A stretch of 64,000 nucleotides of DNA from Lutibacter sp. Hel_I_33_5 (GCF_007827455.1 NZ_VISM01000001.1:2023501-2087500); one strand, 5' to 3'. Positions 8,160-16,806 are shown, counted from the stretch's first letter. Numbers and translations are program-made. The notes: generated by a model not told the origin, from the sequence alone.

Positions 8160-9304
8160 GTTTTGGCAAAAGTATTGAACAACTCTAAAACTTTAGTTAT
8201 TTCTTTTTTTGAATTGTAGCTATGTAAACAAAAACGTAAGCGTTCTCGATTTTTAGGAACCGTTGGTGATAAAATTGATTTCACGTCAAATCCACTTTTT
8301 TGTAAATTTTCTGAAATTGATTTTACTTTTTCATTTCCAGAAATTACACAGCAGTGAATTGCAGAACAACTCGGTATAAAACTTAATTGCAGACGTTTTA
8401 TTTCAGCTATAAAATGATGGATATTTTCTTGTAATTTTTGTTGATGAGACTTAGAAGACTTCAACTCATTATAACTCATCTTAATAGTTGCTAAACTATG
8501 AGGCGAAAGCCCTGTTGTGTAAATAAAACTACGTGCAAAATTTACTAAATATGTTTTTAAATCTTCACTTCCTAAAATAGCCGCGCCATGACATCCAAAA
8601 GCTTTTCCAAAAGTAATTATTCTGGCAAAAACATCATTTTCTATGTTCATTTTTTGAACTAAGCCTTCATTAAAAACACCTACAGAATGCGCTTCGTCAA
8701 CAATTAAAAAAGCATTGTTTTTAGTGCTTAATTCGGCTATTTTTTTTAAATCAGGAGAATCGCCATCCATAGAAAAAACAGCTTCAGTTACAATATAAAT
8801 TTCGGATTCCTTAGTTCTCGACTGCGCTCGAACTGACAATACTCGTTTTTCTAAATTTGTAACATCATTATGTTTAAATTTATATGCTTTTGCATTACTT
8901 AATTGAATGCCGTCACGAATAGAAGCGTGTATAAATTCATCATATAAAATAATATCTCCTCGTTGTGGGATTGTTGAGAAAAACCCCAAATTTGCATCGT
9001 AACCAGAATTAAAAATAATAGCTGATTCTGATTGATGACATTCAGAAAGCATGTTTTCTACATCTTGATATAGAGAATGATTCCCTGATAGCAACCTGCT
9101 TCCGGTAGCGCCGTTAACTTTAATATTTTGATCGATTAAAAATTGATGAGTGTTATCGAAAATGGTTTCCGATTTTGCAAAGCCTAAATAATCATTTGAT
9201 GAAAAATCAACGAGTTCAGATTGCTCTTTAAGCGTCCGTAAAGCGTTATTAGATAAGCGCGCATTTAATTTTTCTTTATTTTTTTTAGAAAGAGATTTCA
9301 TCAT
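8156..9304 (-). CDS. bioF: BioF, 8-amino-7-oxononanoate synthase
   Basis: This alpha-oxoamine synthase condenses pimeloyl thioester with alanine to give KAPA. It has 382 residues and is the first gene of the biotin operon. Landmarks are FSSNDYLGF, GATGSRLLSGNH, VDEAHSVGV near residue 202, and the PLP lysine Lys234 in ITFGKAFGCHG. Residues 157-167 (SVRAQSRTKES) look foreign to the family and match a palindromic repeat remnant (8811-8837) read in frame just before the conserved EIYIVTEAVFSMDGD. No bioC or bioH is present here, so pimeloyl synthesis must involve other genes. Confidence 0.95.
   Translation of the reverse strand: MMKSLSKKNKEKLNARLSNNALRTLKEQSELVDFSSNDYLGFAKSETIFDNTHQFLIDQNIKVNGATGSRLLSGNHSLYQDVENMLSECHQSESAIIFNSGYDANLGFFSTIPQRGDIILYDEFIHASIRDGIQLSNAKAYKFKHNDVTNLEKRVLSVRAQSRTKESEIYIVTEAVFSMDGDSPDLKKIAELSTKNNAFLIVDEAHSVGVFNEGLVQKMNIENDVFARIITFGKAFGCHGAAILGSEDLKTYLVNFARSFIYTTGLSPHSLATIKMSYNELKSSKSHQQKLQENIHHFIAEIKRLQLSFIPSCSAIHCCVISGNEKVKSISENLQKSGFDVKSILSPTVPKNRERLRFCLHSYNSKKEITKVLELFNTFAKT
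8811..8837. repeat. Palindromic repeat remnant inside bioF
   Basis: The plus strand contains AGTTCTCGACTGCGCTCGAACT, whose arms AGTT-CGA and TCG-AACT are inverted repeats around CTGCGC, followed by GAC. It resembles the core of the element at 5585-5651 (GTAGTCGAGAA/GTTC pieces) and other flavobacterial intergenic repeats. It is read in frame within bioF and adds about ten residues. Confidence 0.65.
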
Positions 9305-9355
9305 TACAAAAATACAAAATAGGTTTCCTAAATTAGTGGAATATTTTCATTGATT

Positions 9356-9898
9356 ATGATTCGCTATCACAGAGTAAAAAATGACGAAGATTTAGAAGAT
9401 ATATTAGCGCTTCAAAAAAGAAATTTAGGTATTAACCTGTCAGATGATGAAAAACTACATGAAGGTTTTGTAACCTTACAACACGATTTTGAAATTCTTA
9501 AAAAAATGAATGACGCTTGTCCTCATTTTGTAGCTAAAAAAGAAGGTAAAATTATTGGTTTTGCATTATCTATGTTAAAAGAATTTAAAGATGAAATTCC
9601 TTTATTAATACCCATTTTTAAAGAAATTGATACTGAAATTAGAAATCAGAATATCAATGATAATTATATTGCTATGGGTCAAGTTTGTATTGCTAAAGAA
9701 GCTAGAGGAAAAGGAGTATTTAGAGGCTTATACACAACAATGCAATCTGAATTCAAAAATAAATTTGATTCCATAATTACAGAAGTAGACACCAAAAACC
9801 TTCGTTCTTCTAACGCCCACAAGTCTATGGGGTTTAAATTACTTAAAAATTACACGAGTAATCATCAACTTTGGGAAATAATTATTTTAAAAGTATAG
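9356..9898 (+). CDS. GNAT-family N-acetyltransferase
   Basis: This 180-residue cytosolic protein has a GNAT fold. The acetyl-CoA-binding motif A is visible as MGQVCIAKEARGKGVFRGLY (R/QxxGxG/A-like) near residues 102-121. It is followed by a C-terminal segment with EVDTKNLRSSNAHKSMGFK, where NxxSxxxHxxMGF is a common GNAT ending. The substrate is unknown. An in-frame TTG 6 nt upstream exists, but ATG 9356 is preferred. The gene is divergent from the biotin operon and lies 33 nt upstream of umuC. Confidence 0.85.
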   Translation: MIRYHRVKNDEDLEDILALQKRNLGINLSDDEKLHEGFVTLQHDFEILKKMNDACPHFVAKKEGKIIGFALSMLKEFKDEIPLLIPIFKEIDTEIRNQNINDNYIAMGQVCIAKEARGKGVFRGLYTTMQSEFKNKFDSIITEVDTKNLRSSNAHKSMGFKLLKNYTSNHQLWEIIILKV

Positions 9899-9931
9899 TT
9901 TCAAAAATCATTTTTTGGTACTTTTATAGAC

Positions 9932-11188
9932 ATGTTTGCTCTTGTAGATTGTAATAACTTTTATGCTTCTTGCGAGCGGGTTTTTAACCCTGCCTTGCAA
10001 AAAAAACCAATGGCTATTCTTAGCAATAATGATGGTTGTGTAATTTCTATGAGTGATGAAGCAAAGGAAATTAAACTTCCTTTTGGTGCTCCTATTTTTA
10101 AATGGGAACAGTTTTGCAAAGAAAATAATATTACAATTTTATCTTCTAATTATCCTTTATACGGCGATATGAGCGAACGTATTATGAAAATTTTAGCGCA
10201 ATTTTCTCCAGATATTGAAGTATATTCTATAGATGAAGCTTTTTTGCAGTTTAAAGGCTTTGATAAATACGATTTTAATGAATACGGAAATACCATTAGG
10301 AAACGGATTCTAAAATGGACAGGAATTCCGACTTGTGTTGGTGTTGCACCTACTAAAGCATTGAGTAAAATTGCCAATAAAGTAGCGAGAAAGTTCCCTA
10401 AAGAAACAAATGGGGTTTATCTAATTGATTCTGAAGAAAAACGCATAAAAGCGTTAAAATGGATAAAGATTGAAGATGTTTGGGGAATTGGACGTCGTTT
10501 ATCTAAAAAATTACGCGCGAAAGGGTGTAAAAACGGATTTGACTTTACACAGCTGTCAGAAGATTGGGTACGTAAAAACTTTTCCATTGTTGAGTGGAAA
10601 CTTCAAAAAGAGTTGAAAGGAATTTCTAAAATTCCGTTAGAAGAAATTACATCTAAAAAGATGATTGCAACTACAAGAAGCTTTGAATATACGTATGCAG
10701 ATATTGACAATATTAAAGAACGAATTTCTACGTTTGCAGCAAGTTGTGCAGAGAAATTGAGAAAGCAACAATCAAGTTGTCATATGGTTATTGTACAACT
10801 TTCTAGCAATCGTCATAAAAAAGAATTAGAACAACATAGAGTTAGTAAAACAGTTGTTTTTCCATATCCAACAGATTCTACTTTATTGATTAGCGAAGCT
10901 GCTGTCAAAGCTGTTGCCACAATTTTTAAAAGTGGAATAAAATACAAACGTGCAGGTGTTTTGGTTACTGGTTTAGTGCCGAATGATAATTTTCAGTTAG
11001 ATTTATTTTCTCACGAAAACCCAAAACATAAACCATTAATGTCGGCAATTGATAAGTTGAATCATAAATTTAAGTCAGATAAAATTAAGTTAGGAAATCA
11101 AGATTTAAAAAGGACTTGGAAAATGCGTCAAGAAAGATTATCTCCAAAATTTACAACCAATATTAAAGAAGTAATTGTTGTGAAGTAG
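9932..11188 (+). CDS. umuC: UmuC-like Y-family DNA polymerase (Pol V catalytic subunit), without umuD
   Basis: This 418-residue translesion polymerase starts MFALVDCNNFYASCERVF, with catalytic Asp6. The second catalytic pair is in YSIDEAF (Asp101, Glu102). Helix-hairpin-helix-like IEDVWGIGRRL, the little-finger region, and a UmuC-type C-terminal motif (WKMRQERLSPKFTTN) are present. In most bacteria umuC follows umuD, but here the preceding gene is an acetyltransferase and no UmuD-like serine peptidase is seen in the window. It may use a UmuD encoded elsewhere or work alone. I see no clear SOS operator. Confidence 0.94.
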   Translation: MFALVDCNNFYASCERVFNPALQKKPMAILSNNDGCVISMSDEAKEIKLPFGAPIFKWEQFCKENNITILSSNYPLYGDMSERIMKILAQFSPDIEVYSIDEAFLQFKGFDKYDFNEYGNTIRKRILKWTGIPTCVGVAPTKALSKIANKVARKFPKETNGVYLIDSEEKRIKALKWIKIEDVWGIGRRLSKKLRAKGCKNGFDFTQLSEDWVRKNFSIVEWKLQKELKGISKIPLEEITSKKMIATTRSFEYTYADIDNIKERISTFAASCAEKLRKQQSSCHMVIVQLSSNRHKKELEQHRVSKTVVFPYPTDSTLLISEAAVKAVATIFKSGIKYKRAGVLVTGLVPNDNFQLDLFSHENPKHKPLMSAIDKLNHKFKSDKIKLGNQDLKRTWKMRQERLSPKFTTNIKEVIVVK

Positions 11189-11254
11189 TGTATTTTCTAT
11201 ACATTCAAAAATAATATTATTTACCTATCTTGTCATTCTAAACTATTATAAAAA

Positions 11255-11722
11255 ATGAAAACTAAAACTTTTTTGTTTTTATCAATTTTAGGAATACTTT
11301 TTGTTAGTTGTAAACAAGAAAAACCATTACAAGATTTTATGATAAATTCTTGGGAAACTACCTACTTAAAAATAGAAATGCCAACGGTAAATAATACAGA
11401 TTCATTATCGGTTTATGAAGATAAATTTGATGCTAATCCACAGCAAATTGCGCAGTCTAATTATAATGCAGACGGAACTTTTTCTGCATGGTTTATAAAA
11501 CCTGATAAAGTGAAATTTGGTGAATCTAAAGGCACATGGAAAACAGTAAATGATTCATTATTTATTGAATATGTTTACGGAGGTAGAGAAGTAAAAGTAA
11601 GCTATCATATTACAAAAACACCAGAAGGTTTTCTAGGGAAAAGCAAATATGATTGGGACGAAGATGGCGCATTTGATGATCTTTTAATTATGAAAACGAA
11701 GCGAATAAAAAACACAAATTAA
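11255..11722 (+). CDS. Putative lipoprotein (155 aa)
   Basis: The N-terminus is a lipoprotein signal peptide ending in the lipobox LFVSC, with Cys19 as the lipidated residue. The mature part is beta-rich with tryptophans (INSWETTYLKIEMP, YNADGTFSAWF, GTWKTVNDSLFIEY). This pattern resembles lipocalin-like lipoproteins of Bacteroidetes, but I do not assign a family. Its stop codon is one base before the start of the sensor kinase, so the two are probably co-transcribed and may be functionally linked. Confidence 0.8.
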   Translation: MKTKTFLFLSILGILFVSCKQEKPLQDFMINSWETTYLKIEMPTVNNTDSLSVYEDKFDANPQQIAQSNYNADGTFSAWFIKPDKVKFGESKGTWKTVNDSLFIEYVYGGREVKVSYHITKTPEGFLGKSKYDWDEDGAFDDLLIMKTKRIKNTN

Positions 11723-11723
11723 T

Positions 11724-13181
11724 TTGTTTAAAATCAGTAATATATCTCTTAGAATTAGGATATTTTTAGCAATGATTTTGCTAATTTTATTAGCGTCAGT
11801 GTTAATTCTGGGCGTGACTATTTATCAATATGATGAGCAAACAAAAGAATATAATATTCATCGATTTGGACGTAAAGAACAAGCTACAAATCAAAGTATA
11901 GATTTAGAGCTGAAAACGAAGACATCCTATCCAGTAAATACTAAAAATTTACCTAAAATTTTTCAAGAGCGTATTTATGAAATCTCTTCTATTCATAAGT
12001 TAAATATCACTATTTATGATATGAATGGAAAGCTTTTAAAATCATCTATACCAGCCGCTTTCGAAAAAGTTGAACAAATACCATTATCAAAAGAAGTAAT
12101 TGCAGAATTAGCCAATAATTCTAACCATAGAATTTTAAAAATTGATAACAAAAAAGAAATAAGCTATCAATCTTCATACGCCTATATAAATGACCCAAAA
12201 TTTAAGAGAATTGGAATTTTAGAACTTGAGTTTTCACAAGATAATTCGGAGCAAGAAAGAGAGCTAAGAGAGTTTATGTATCGCCTTGGTTTGGTGTATT
12301 TATTAATGTTTGTTATAGCTATTGCATTTGCGTATTTTTTATCTAGTTATATTACAAGATCAATTAAAAAAGTATCTGATAAAATGCAGCAAACACGTTT
12401 AAATAAACGTAATGAAAAGATCACTTTAGATGCAGCAAGTTCAGAAATAAATAATTTGGTAGATGCCTATAATAGCATGATAGATGATTTGCAAGAAAGT
12501 GCAGTGAAATTGGCAAAAAGTGAGCGTGAACAAGCATGGAGAGAAATGGCAAAACAAGTAGCGCACGAGATTAAAAATCCGTTAACGCCCATGCGATTAT
12601 CTGTCCAAAGTTTTGAAAGAAAATTTGACCCAGAAGATCCAAAAATAAAAGAGAAATTAACAGAATATAGTCAGACATTAATTCAGCAAATAGACGTGAT
12701 GAGTTCCATTGCATCAGCATTTTCAGATTTTGCTAAAATGCCAACTCAAAAACGTGAAAAAATTGAGGTGATTTCAGTTGTAAAATTGGCTTTAGATATT
12801 TTTAATGAAGAAGGAGTTTCTTACGTGCCTTTAGAAAATGAATTATATGCTAATCTAGACAAAACACAGCTGATTAGAATCGTTACAAATTTGATTAAAA
12901 ATGCATTACAAGCATCAGAAAAAGAAGAAAAACCCATCATTGAAGTAAAAGTGAAATCAGAAAAAAACAATGTAAAAATTATAGTTTCTGATAACGGAAA
13001 AGGGATTTCTGAAGAAGTAAAAGACTTGATTTTTGAACCTAAGTTCACCACTAAATCAAGTGGAATGGGACTTGGTTTACCAATGATAAAAAATATAATT
13101 GAAGCTTATGACGGAACAATTTCTTTTACTTCAAAAGAAGGAATTGGAACTGTTTTTACTGTGATGCTACCTAAAACTTAA
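11724..13181 (+). CDS. NtrY-like membrane sensor histidine kinase (TTG start)
   Basis: This 485-residue kinase has two membrane helices (about 11-33 and 189-209) bracketing an extracytoplasmic sensor domain of about 155 residues. A HAMP-like linker follows, then HisKA with phospho-acceptor His281 in VAHEIKNPLTPMRLS, and a HATPase_c domain (N box LIKNALQASE, G1 DNGKGIS, G2 GMGLGLP). The frame opens with TTG one base after the lipoprotein stop; the next ATG (codon 17) falls inside the first membrane helix, so TTG is preferred. No response regulator gene is adjacent. Confidence 0.9.
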   Translation: MFKISNISLRIRIFLAMILLILLASVLILGVTIYQYDEQTKEYNIHRFGRKEQATNQSIDLELKTKTSYPVNTKNLPKIFQERIYEISSIHKLNITIYDMNGKLLKSSIPAAFEKVEQIPLSKEVIAELANNSNHRILKIDNKKEISYQSSYAYINDPKFKRIGILELEFSQDNSEQERELREFMYRLGLVYLLMFVIAIAFAYFLSSYITRSIKKVSDKMQQTRLNKRNEKITLDAASSEINNLVDAYNSMIDDLQESAVKLAKSEREQAWREMAKQVAHEIKNPLTPMRLSVQSFERKFDPEDPKIKEKLTEYSQTLIQQIDVMSSIASAFSDFAKMPTQKREKIEVISVVKLALDIFNEEGVSYVPLENELYANLDKTQLIRIVTNLIKNALQASEKEEKPIIEVKVKSEKNNVKIIVSDNGKGISEEVKDLIFEPKFTTKSSGMGLGLPMIKNIIEAYDGTISFTSKEGIGTVFTVMLPKT

Positions 13182-13189
13182 TTTTAATC

Positions 13190-13217
13190 AGTCACCTTGA
13201 GCAAAGTCGAAAGGTCT
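13190..13217. repeat. Short dispersed-repeat fragment between kinase and hydratase genes
   Basis: AGTCACCTTGAGCAAAGTCGAAAGGTCT contains CCTT...AAGG inverted arms around a GAGCAAAGTCGA core. It resembles the dispersed flavobacterial palindromes at 5585 and 8811. Here it lies in an ordinary intergenic position. Confidence 0.55.
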
Positions 13218-13232
13218 TAAAATAAAAATATC

Positions 13233-14009
13233 ATGAATTTCGAAAATTTACTTGTTACTATTGAAAACGGATTAGCAACAATAACGATCAATAGACCTAA
13301 AAAATTAAACGCATTAAATAAAGTTACTATAGAAGAATTAAATACAGTTTTTGAAGCTTTAGAAGATGACACATCTGTAAAAGTTATTGTGTTAACGGGT
13401 AGTGGAGATAAAGCTTTTGTTGCCGGAGCAGATATTTCTGAATTTGCACATTTTTCTGCTGAAGAAGGAGGAAGGTTAGCAAAAAATGGACAAGAAATGT
13501 TATTTGATTTTGTAGAAAATTTATCAACACCAATAATTGCTGCCATTAATGGTTTTGCTTTAGGCGGAGGTTTAGAATTAGCGATGTCTTGTCATTTTAG
13601 AATAGCATCAGAAAATGCAAAAATGGGCTTACCAGAAGTTTCTTTAGGTGTAATACCAGGGTATGGTGGCACACAGCGATTACCTCAATTAATAGGGAAA
13701 GGAAGAGCTATGGAAATGATTATGTCTGCCAATATGATTTCTGCTGAAGATGCAAAAGAGTATGGTTTGGTAAACCATGTAGTTTCCCCCGAAGAATTAC
13801 TGCCGCTAGCAGAAAAAATAGCGAGTAGAATTATGCGTAACTCTTCAGTTGCCATATCAGCAGCAATAAAAGCAATTAATGATAATTTTAAGGACGGAAT
13901 TAATGGTTTTGAAACTGAAATTAATGAGTTTGGAAATTGTTTTTCTACACAAGATTTTAAAGAAGGGACATCTGCTTTTTTAGAAAAGAGAAAGCCAAAA
14001 TTTTCGTAA
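13233..14009 (+). CDS. Enoyl-CoA hydratase/isomerase (crotonase family)
   Basis: This 258-residue protein hydrates trans-2-enoyl-CoA, in beta-oxidation or a related pathway. The CoA/oxyanion motifs AFVAGADISEF and INGFALGGGLELAMSC are intact. Both catalytic glutamates of true hydratases are present, Glu115 (GGGLELA) and Glu135 (GLPEVSLGVIPGYGGTQ), with the standard 20-residue spacing. The length is normal for a single-domain crotonase. It lies 51 nt after the sensor kinase gene on the same strand, with a repeat fragment between, and ends at a strong terminator. Confidence 0.93.
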   Translation: MNFENLLVTIENGLATITINRPKKLNALNKVTIEELNTVFEALEDDTSVKVIVLTGSGDKAFVAGADISEFAHFSAEEGGRLAKNGQEMLFDFVENLSTPIIAAINGFALGGGLELAMSCHFRIASENAKMGLPEVSLGVIPGYGGTQRLPQLIGKGRAMEMIMSANMISAEDAKEYGLVNHVVSPEELLPLAEKIASRIMRNSSVAISAAIKAINDNFKDGINGFETEINEFGNCFSTQDFKEGTSAFLEKRKPKFS

Positions 14010-14030
14010 AAAAAAAACAATATATATGCA

Positions 14031-14060
14031 AAAAAGCAAGTCAAACTTGACTTGCTTTTT
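14031..14060. terminator. Bidirectional intrinsic terminator
   Basis: A perfect 14-bp inverted repeat (AAAAAGCAAGTCAA / TTGACTTGCTTTTT) around two bases lies between the convergent hydratase gene and the 14107-14691 gene. It has A- and T-tracts on the two arms, so it can terminate from both sides. Confidence 0.9.
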
Positions 14061-14106
14061 CTAACTAAAATAAATATGAAATAATTAACGTTACTTTTTC
14101 TTTTTT

Positions 14107-14691
14107 CTAGATTTTAAAGTTTTTAACATAGCTTCTATTATTATTTAAAATAACTAAACTATAATTCCCTTTTTCTTTTTCATCTAGTTTATAAACTCTA
14201 TTGATTATTTTATCATTAGTTAAAGTTTCATTATAAATTATAGCGTCTTTATAATATAAAATAACTTTAAGAGGGGTTTTATCAAAAGATATTTTAGAAA
14301 TCATCACCAGGTTTTTTTCATTTCGTATTACTGGTTTTAAAATAGACTCTTCTAAATTTTTATAAAAATTTACCTGATTCGAATTCACCTTAAAAGGCTT
14401 TATTAAGATTTCAAAATCTTTGTTTAACTCTATCTTGTAGTTACCATCTTTTAAAGAAGAAAAGTCAAAGAATTTAGTTAAATTTCCTTGTGCAATTACA
14501 TTCTCTGTATGAAGTGTGAACCCACTTTCGTCTTTTATAGTTAATGTGTGTCCTTTTTTTACATTTTTAAATACAACCTTTACTTTTTTTGAGCTAGCTG
14601 TGTAAATAAAATCATTCTTGTCGTTTGCGTAGTTAAATAATGTTCCTAACATAAATACTACTACTAAAATTTTTCTTTCTATTGTTTTCAT
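14107..14691 (-). CDS. Exported protein of unknown function (194 aa)
   Basis: I do not recognise a named family. The N-terminus (KILVVVFMLGTLFNYAN) is a signal peptide. The mature protein alternates beta-strand-like stretches such as VKVVFKNVKKGHTLTI, DGNYKIELNKDFEILI, LKVILYYKDAIIYNE and GNYSLVILNNN. This suggests two Ig-like beta-sandwich units resembling the adhesive C-terminal Ig-like domains seen in T9SS substrates. A periplasmic or surface role is plausible but not shown. The gene stands alone, divergent from the AraC regulator and convergent with the hydratase gene. Confidence 0.75.
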   Translation of the reverse strand: MKTIERKILVVVFMLGTLFNYANDKNDFIYTASSKKVKVVFKNVKKGHTLTIKDESGFTLHTENVIAQGNLTKFFDFSSLKDGNYKIELNKDFEILIKPFKVNSNQVNFYKNLEESILKPVIRNEKNLVMISKISFDKTPLKVILYYKDAIIYNETLTNDKIINRVYKLDEKEKGNYSLVILNNNRSYVKNFKI

Positions 14692-14885
14692 GATATAAAC
14701 TTTTTAAAGATTTATACTGCAAATTTATAACAGGTTTTTGATTTTGATATCAACAGAATTGGCATATATATACGCTAAATTAACCCAAAAACTTATGTTA
14801 AATTAATGTAAAGTTAAAATAGAACACATTAATGGTAATTCTAAATACTTTTTCATTATTTTAGTGTTGTATTTTTGTATAAAGG

Positions 14886-15758
14886 ATGAAACAGAAAAAA
14901 CCTACATTAGAAAAGATTACTCCAAGTTTTAATAGCTCAATTTTAGTGAAAAAACATGTCGAGTTTTTAAAAACAAATACTCCTTTATGGCATTTTCATC
15001 CAGAAATGGAATTGGTATATGTTAATAAAGGAAAAGGAAAGAGGCATATTGGCAATCATGTAAGTTATTTTAATAATAGTCAATTAGTATTAATAGGTTC
15101 TAATCTTCCGCATGTTGGGTATATGGACAGGTTAACTAATAATGGATCTGAAACATTAATTCAATTTAAACCTAATTTTTTAGGTGATGTTTTTTTTGAT
15201 ATCCCAGAAATGGTAGCAGTTAAAACACTTTTTGAAAGAGCAAAAAAAGGAATTCGTTTTAATATAGATATAAAAAAAAGAGTAGGTCCAAAAATTGAAG
15301 AACTTGTTGATTTGGAAGGAGCTAATAGAATTATTTCTTTTTTAGAAATCTTAAAAGAACTTGCCCTAACAGAAGATTATACGTTGTTAAACGCAAATGG
15401 TTTTGCTTTTGAAACGTTACCACAAGACAGTGATAAAATAGAAGTAATTTATAAATATATAAATCAGCATTTTCAAGAACATATTAGTTTAGATGATATA
15501 GCAAATTTGGTAAGTATGACAGTACCAGCTTTTTGTAGGTATTTTAAAAAATCTACTGGGAAAACATTCACAAAATTAGTCAATGAATATAGAGTAGTAC
15601 ACGCTACAAAATTATTAGCAGAAAGTACCATGAGTATTACTGATGTTTGTTATGAATGTGGATTTAATAATTTCTCACATTTTAATAAATTATTTAAAGA
15701 ATTTACAAGTAAAAGTGCTTCAGTGTATAGAAATGAAATGAAAAACCTGATTCAGTAA
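14886..15758 (+). CDS. AraC-family transcriptional regulator (cupin sensor + HTH)
   Basis: This 290-residue protein has an N-terminal cupin-like sensing domain (WHFHPEMELVYVNKGKGKRHIG, residues about 37-58) and a C-terminal double HTH domain. The latter is marked by ISLDDIANLVSMTVPAFCRY and ISDVCYECGF-like ITDVCYECGFNNFSHFNKLF. Bacteroidetes regulators of this build usually control sugar-uptake or catabolism genes, but no such target is adjacent. A TATTTTTG element 9 nt before the ATG may be the -7 box, though no -33 partner is obvious. Confidence 0.9.
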   Translation: MKQKKPTLEKITPSFNSSILVKKHVEFLKTNTPLWHFHPEMELVYVNKGKGKRHIGNHVSYFNNSQLVLIGSNLPHVGYMDRLTNNGSETLIQFKPNFLGDVFFDIPEMVAVKTLFERAKKGIRFNIDIKKRVGPKIEELVDLEGANRIISFLEILKELALTEDYTLLNANGFAFETLPQDSDKIEVIYKYINQHFQEHISLDDIANLVSMTVPAFCRYFKKSTGKTFTKLVNEYRVVHATKLLAESTMSITDVCYECGFNNFSHFNKLFKEFTSKSASVYRNEMKNLIQ

Positions 15759-15774
15759 TTAAAAGAAAAAAAAC

Positions 15775-15948
15775 ATGAAAGATAAAATTGATTTAGCATT
15801 AGAATATTATTCATTTAGAAGTAAAAAAGTGTTAGATTTTGTAAATTCTAATCAAAATTTAACACCAGATCAAATAATAGAATCTGGAGAAAAATTATCT
15901 ATTTTAGAATATAAAATTACCTCTTTGGAAGTGGCAAAAGAAAATTAA
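15775..15948 (+). CDS. Small protein downstream of the AraC regulator (57 aa)
   Basis: An ATG 16 nt after the AraC stop opens a 57-residue frame, MKDKIDLALEYYSFRSKKV to SLEVAKEN, rich in Lys, Glu and Leu and probably helical. No family is recognised. The close spacing, same strand and ordinary amino-acid composition support a real gene co-transcribed with the regulator. The 159 nt that follow (15949-16107) are A/T tracts with no gene seen. Confidence 0.6.
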   Translation: MKDKIDLALEYYSFRSKKVLDFVNSNQNLTPDQIIESGEKLSILEYKITSLEVAKEN

Positions 15949-16107
15949 TTTTTAAGTAATTAAAAGGTGTTTTTCTAGAAAAAAGTAATTTTTACAATAA
16001 GTCAAAAAAAGCGAATTTTACTTAAAAACAGGTCAAAAAAGAAATAAAATAACTAAAAAAACATCAAAAACAGCATTTTTTAATAATTTTCGTTTTTGCT
16101 AAAAAAA

Positions 16108-16764
16108 TCACTTTTCACCATTCCATTCATCAAAAAAACGTTGTAAAAAACCTTCCATAAATACATGTCTATCAGAGGCGATTTGCCTCCCAGTTTTTGT
16201 GTTCATTTTGTCTTTTAAAAGTAATAATTTTTCATAAAAATGATTAATGGTTGGCGATGTAGAATTTTTATATTCCTCTTTAGTCATGTTTAAATTTGGA
16301 GCAATATCAGGATTGTATAAACTTCTGTTTTTAAATCCACCATAATTAAAACATCTAGCAATTCCTATAGCACCAATTGCATCTAACCGATCTGCATCCT
16401 GAATAACTTCTAACTCTTTCGACGTAAATTTTTTATCAGAAGAAAAACTTGTCTTAAAAGAAATAAAGTTGATGATGTTTTCTATATGAACAATAGTTTC
16501 TTCATCAACATGTTCATTTTCTAAAAATAATCGTGCTTTTTTTGGTCCAATAGATTCATCACCATCATAAAATTTAGCATCAGCAATATCATGCAATAAA
16601 GAACCTAAAGAAATAATAAAAAGATCTACAGGTTCATGTTTTGCAATTAATAAGGCATTTTTATAGACACGTTCTATATGAAACCAATCATGACCCCCTT
16701 CAGCATTTTTTAAAGTTTCTTTTACAAAGATAATTGTGTTGGCTATAATTTGTTTTTTATTCAT
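16108..16764 (-). CDS. HD-domain phosphohydrolase (YedJ/YpgQ-like)
   Basis: This 218-residue cytosolic protein has the HD metal-binding pattern: His29 in HDWFHIERV, H58-D59 in LGSLLHDIADAK, and a distal Asp in QDADRLDAIGAIG. The length and the GHDxxHxxRV start resemble the small single-domain HD hydrolases related to E. coli YedJ and B. subtilis YpgQ, which act on nucleotides. The substrate is not determined. A terminator (16778-16806) separates it from the upstream bacilliredoxin gene. Confidence 0.85.
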   Translation of the reverse strand: MNKKQIIANTIIFVKETLKNAEGGHDWFHIERVYKNALLIAKHEPVDLFIISLGSLLHDIADAKFYDGDESIGPKKARLFLENEHVDEETIVHIENIINFISFKTSFSSDKKFTSKELEVIQDADRLDAIGAIGIARCFNYGGFKNRSLYNPDIAPNLNMTKEEYKNSTSPTINHFYEKLLLLKDKMNTKTGRQIASDRHVFMEGFLQRFFDEWNGEK

Positions 16765-16777
16765 TAGTTAAAAATAA

Positions 16778-16806
16778 AAAAATCCATTCGTATTGAATGG
16801 ATTTTT
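16778..16806 (-). terminator. Intrinsic terminator after the bacilliredoxin gene
   Basis: AAAAATCCATTC and GAATGGATTTTT form a perfect 12-bp stem around the loop GTATT. The T-tract on the minus strand suits termination of the bacilliredoxin gene, whose stop codon is about 70 nt upstream, and it lies just before the HD hydrolase start. Confidence 0.85.

Noticed and set aside
11229..11243. GTCATTCTAAAC, similar to one end of the palindromic element at 5585
   Set aside because: Only one arm is present, with a mismatch and no partner nearby; chance or an old remnant cannot be told apart.
14845..14877. Promoter for the AraC gene
   Set aside because: TATTTTTG fits a -7 box, but no -33 element is at the right distance and the start codon would leave almost no leader.
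15990..16070. Three TCAAAAA tracts spaced by about 30 bp downstream of the AraC gene
   Set aside because: The sequence is A-rich throughout, the spacing is only approximate, and no target gene reads from it; not enough to call an operator.
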